From assembly GCA_002432195.1 (NCBI GenBank), contig DJGG01000112.1, positions 12,669-26,090 of the forward strand: a DNA stretch of 13,422 bases. Reading direction: 5' to 3'. The notes below the pieces were generated by a model. The model was not told the origin of the DNA, did not search any database, and worked only from the letters and a program-made list of their open reading frames with translations. Shown piece by piece: positions 12,669-13,422 of this stretch (position 1 is its first letter; the number at the start of each line of letters is the position of its first letter). Source of the DNA: Desulfobacteraceae bacterium UBA5852 (GTDB lineage: Bacteria; Desulfobacterota; Desulfobacteria; Desulfobacterales; UBA5852). A program made the position numbers and the translations under genes.

Positions 12669-13422
12669 ATGGAAAAGCGCGTCGTCTTCAAAAACCGGGC
12701 CCTGCCCTACCTCCTCGTCGCCCCCCAGCTGGCGATCACCCTGGTGTTCTTTCTATGGCCCGCGGGCCAGGCGCTCTACCAGTCGGTGCTGCGCCAGGAC
12801 CCCTTCGGCATCGCCTCCACCTTCGTTTGGCTGGATAATTTCCGGGATCTCTTCACCAGCCCGCAATACCTGGCCTCCTTCCGGGTGACCCTGGTGTTCA
12901 GCCTGGCCGTGGCCGGCGCGGCCCTGTCGGTGGCCCTGCTGCTGGTGATGGTCCTGGTGGCCGCCCGGACGGCTGCCCGGCGCATCGACCGACGCGCCGC
13001 CACCTTCCGCTTCGCCCTGGGGTGCATCGGCCTGGCCACGGGGGCCATCCTGGTCCCGATGGCGTTGGCCCGGGTCTTCGAACTGCGCCCCAGCTTCCTG
13101 ATCCCCGTCTCCGGGATGGTCATCGGGAACGCCATGAACGCGACAGCCCTGGCCTTGGAGCGTCTGCGTTCCGATCTGAAGCTGCAGAGGGATCGGGTGG
13201 AGGCCTGGCTGAGCCTGGGCGTGGACCCCGACACGGCCATGGGCTCTTCAGCGCAATCCACCCTGCACGCGGCCCTGATCCCCAGTCTCAACAGCCTCAA
13301 GACCACCGGGGTGGTGCATATCCCGGGGATGATGACCGGCATGCTCCTGGGCGGTCAGAGCCCCATGAAGGCGGCCGAGATGCAACTGACCATCCTGGCC
13401 GTGATCTTCATCGCGGCCCTGT
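12669..13422 (+). CDS. ugpA'-'fetB: In-frame chimera: UgpA N-terminus joined to FetB/UPF0014 ABC permease (cut by window end)
   Basis: An open frame of 251 codons that runs off the window. Residues 1 to about 85-95 are UgpA, the glycerol-3-phosphate permease: FKNRALPYLLVAPQL, LVFFLWPAGQALYQSV, DPFGIASTFVWLDNF and SPQYLASFRVTLVFS align without gaps to E. coli UgpA as I recall it. From about LLVMVLVAARTAARR (91-105) on it is FetB/YbbM (UPF0014): IPVSGMVIGNAMNATALALE (145-164), LSLGVDPDTA, and AALIPSLNSLKTTGVVHIPG (201-220), then MMTGMLLGG. FetB is an iron-export permease in E. coli. The later UgpA membrane segments and coupling loop, and the first roughly 70 residues of FetB, are missing. The joint is near 12925-12955 with no stop or frameshift. 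Start ATG 12669 matches UgpA's; its ribosome binding site is weak. Real fusion or assembly misjoin are both open. Confidence 0.85.
   Translation, partial: MEKRVVFKNRALPYLLVAPQLAITLVFFLWPAGQALYQSVLRQDPFGIASTFVWLDNFRDLFTSPQYLASFRVTLVFSLAVAGAALSVALLLVMVLVAARTAARRIDRRAATFRFALGCIGLATGAILVPMALARVFELRPSFLIPVSGMVIGNAMNATALALERLRSDLKLQRDRVEAWLSLGVDPDTAMGSSAQSTLHAALIPSLNSLKTTGVVHIPGMMTGMLLGGQSPMKAAEMQLTILAVIFIAAL

Noticed and set aside
12776..13342. Minus-strand open frame of 188 codons opposite the UgpA-FetB hybrid
   Set aside because: Its residues are Arg/Ala/Thr-rich with no family pattern, while the plus strand reads as two recognisable permease parts.

Overview
The window is GC-rich and densely coded, from a bacterium that is probably a proteobacterium. 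That placement is an inference: the UgpB homologue resembles the enterobacterial protein closely along its length, near-consensus sigma-70-type promoters are present, and third codon positions are almost all G or C. I recognise no tRNA, rRNA, CRISPR array, transposase or phage gene.

Left part (1-2040). A plus-strand universal stress protein gene converges tail to tail with a minus-strand pair: a DUF134/UPF0251 DNA-binding protein followed by an Mrp/ApbC-type Fe-S carrier ATPase. The pair is preceded by a textbook promoter, with perfect TTGACA and TATAAT boxes 16 bp apart (1963-1990).

Middle part (2041-9595, all minus strand). In transcription order this holds an M24-family (creatinase/prolidase fold) hydrolase lacking part of the usual metal site, then a complete lutABC lactate-oxidation operon with 8-nt overlaps at both junctions, then a major facilitator transporter, a 3-hydroxyacyl-CoA dehydrogenase, and a TesB-like acyl-CoA thioesterase overlapping it by 11 nt. 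The theme is oxidation of small organic and acyl-CoA compounds.

Right part (9596-13422). A 201-bp near-palindromic element (9683-9883) lies between the M24 gene and a TetR-regulator/SCP2-lipid-binding pair joined by a 4-nt ATGA overlap. The TetR gene has a perfect 10-bp inverted-repeat operator over its own promoter. Facing away from it is ugpB, encoding the periplasmic glycerol-3-phosphate binding protein, followed by a strong intercistronic hairpin.

The most striking object is the last reading frame (12669 to the window edge). It starts as UgpA, the glycerol-3-phosphate ABC permease, for about 85-95 residues. It then continues in the same frame, without a stop, as the C-terminal two thirds of a FetB/UPF0014-family ABC permease. 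It is either a real gene fusion formed by deletion or recombination, or an assembly misjoin, and it deserves direct checking.
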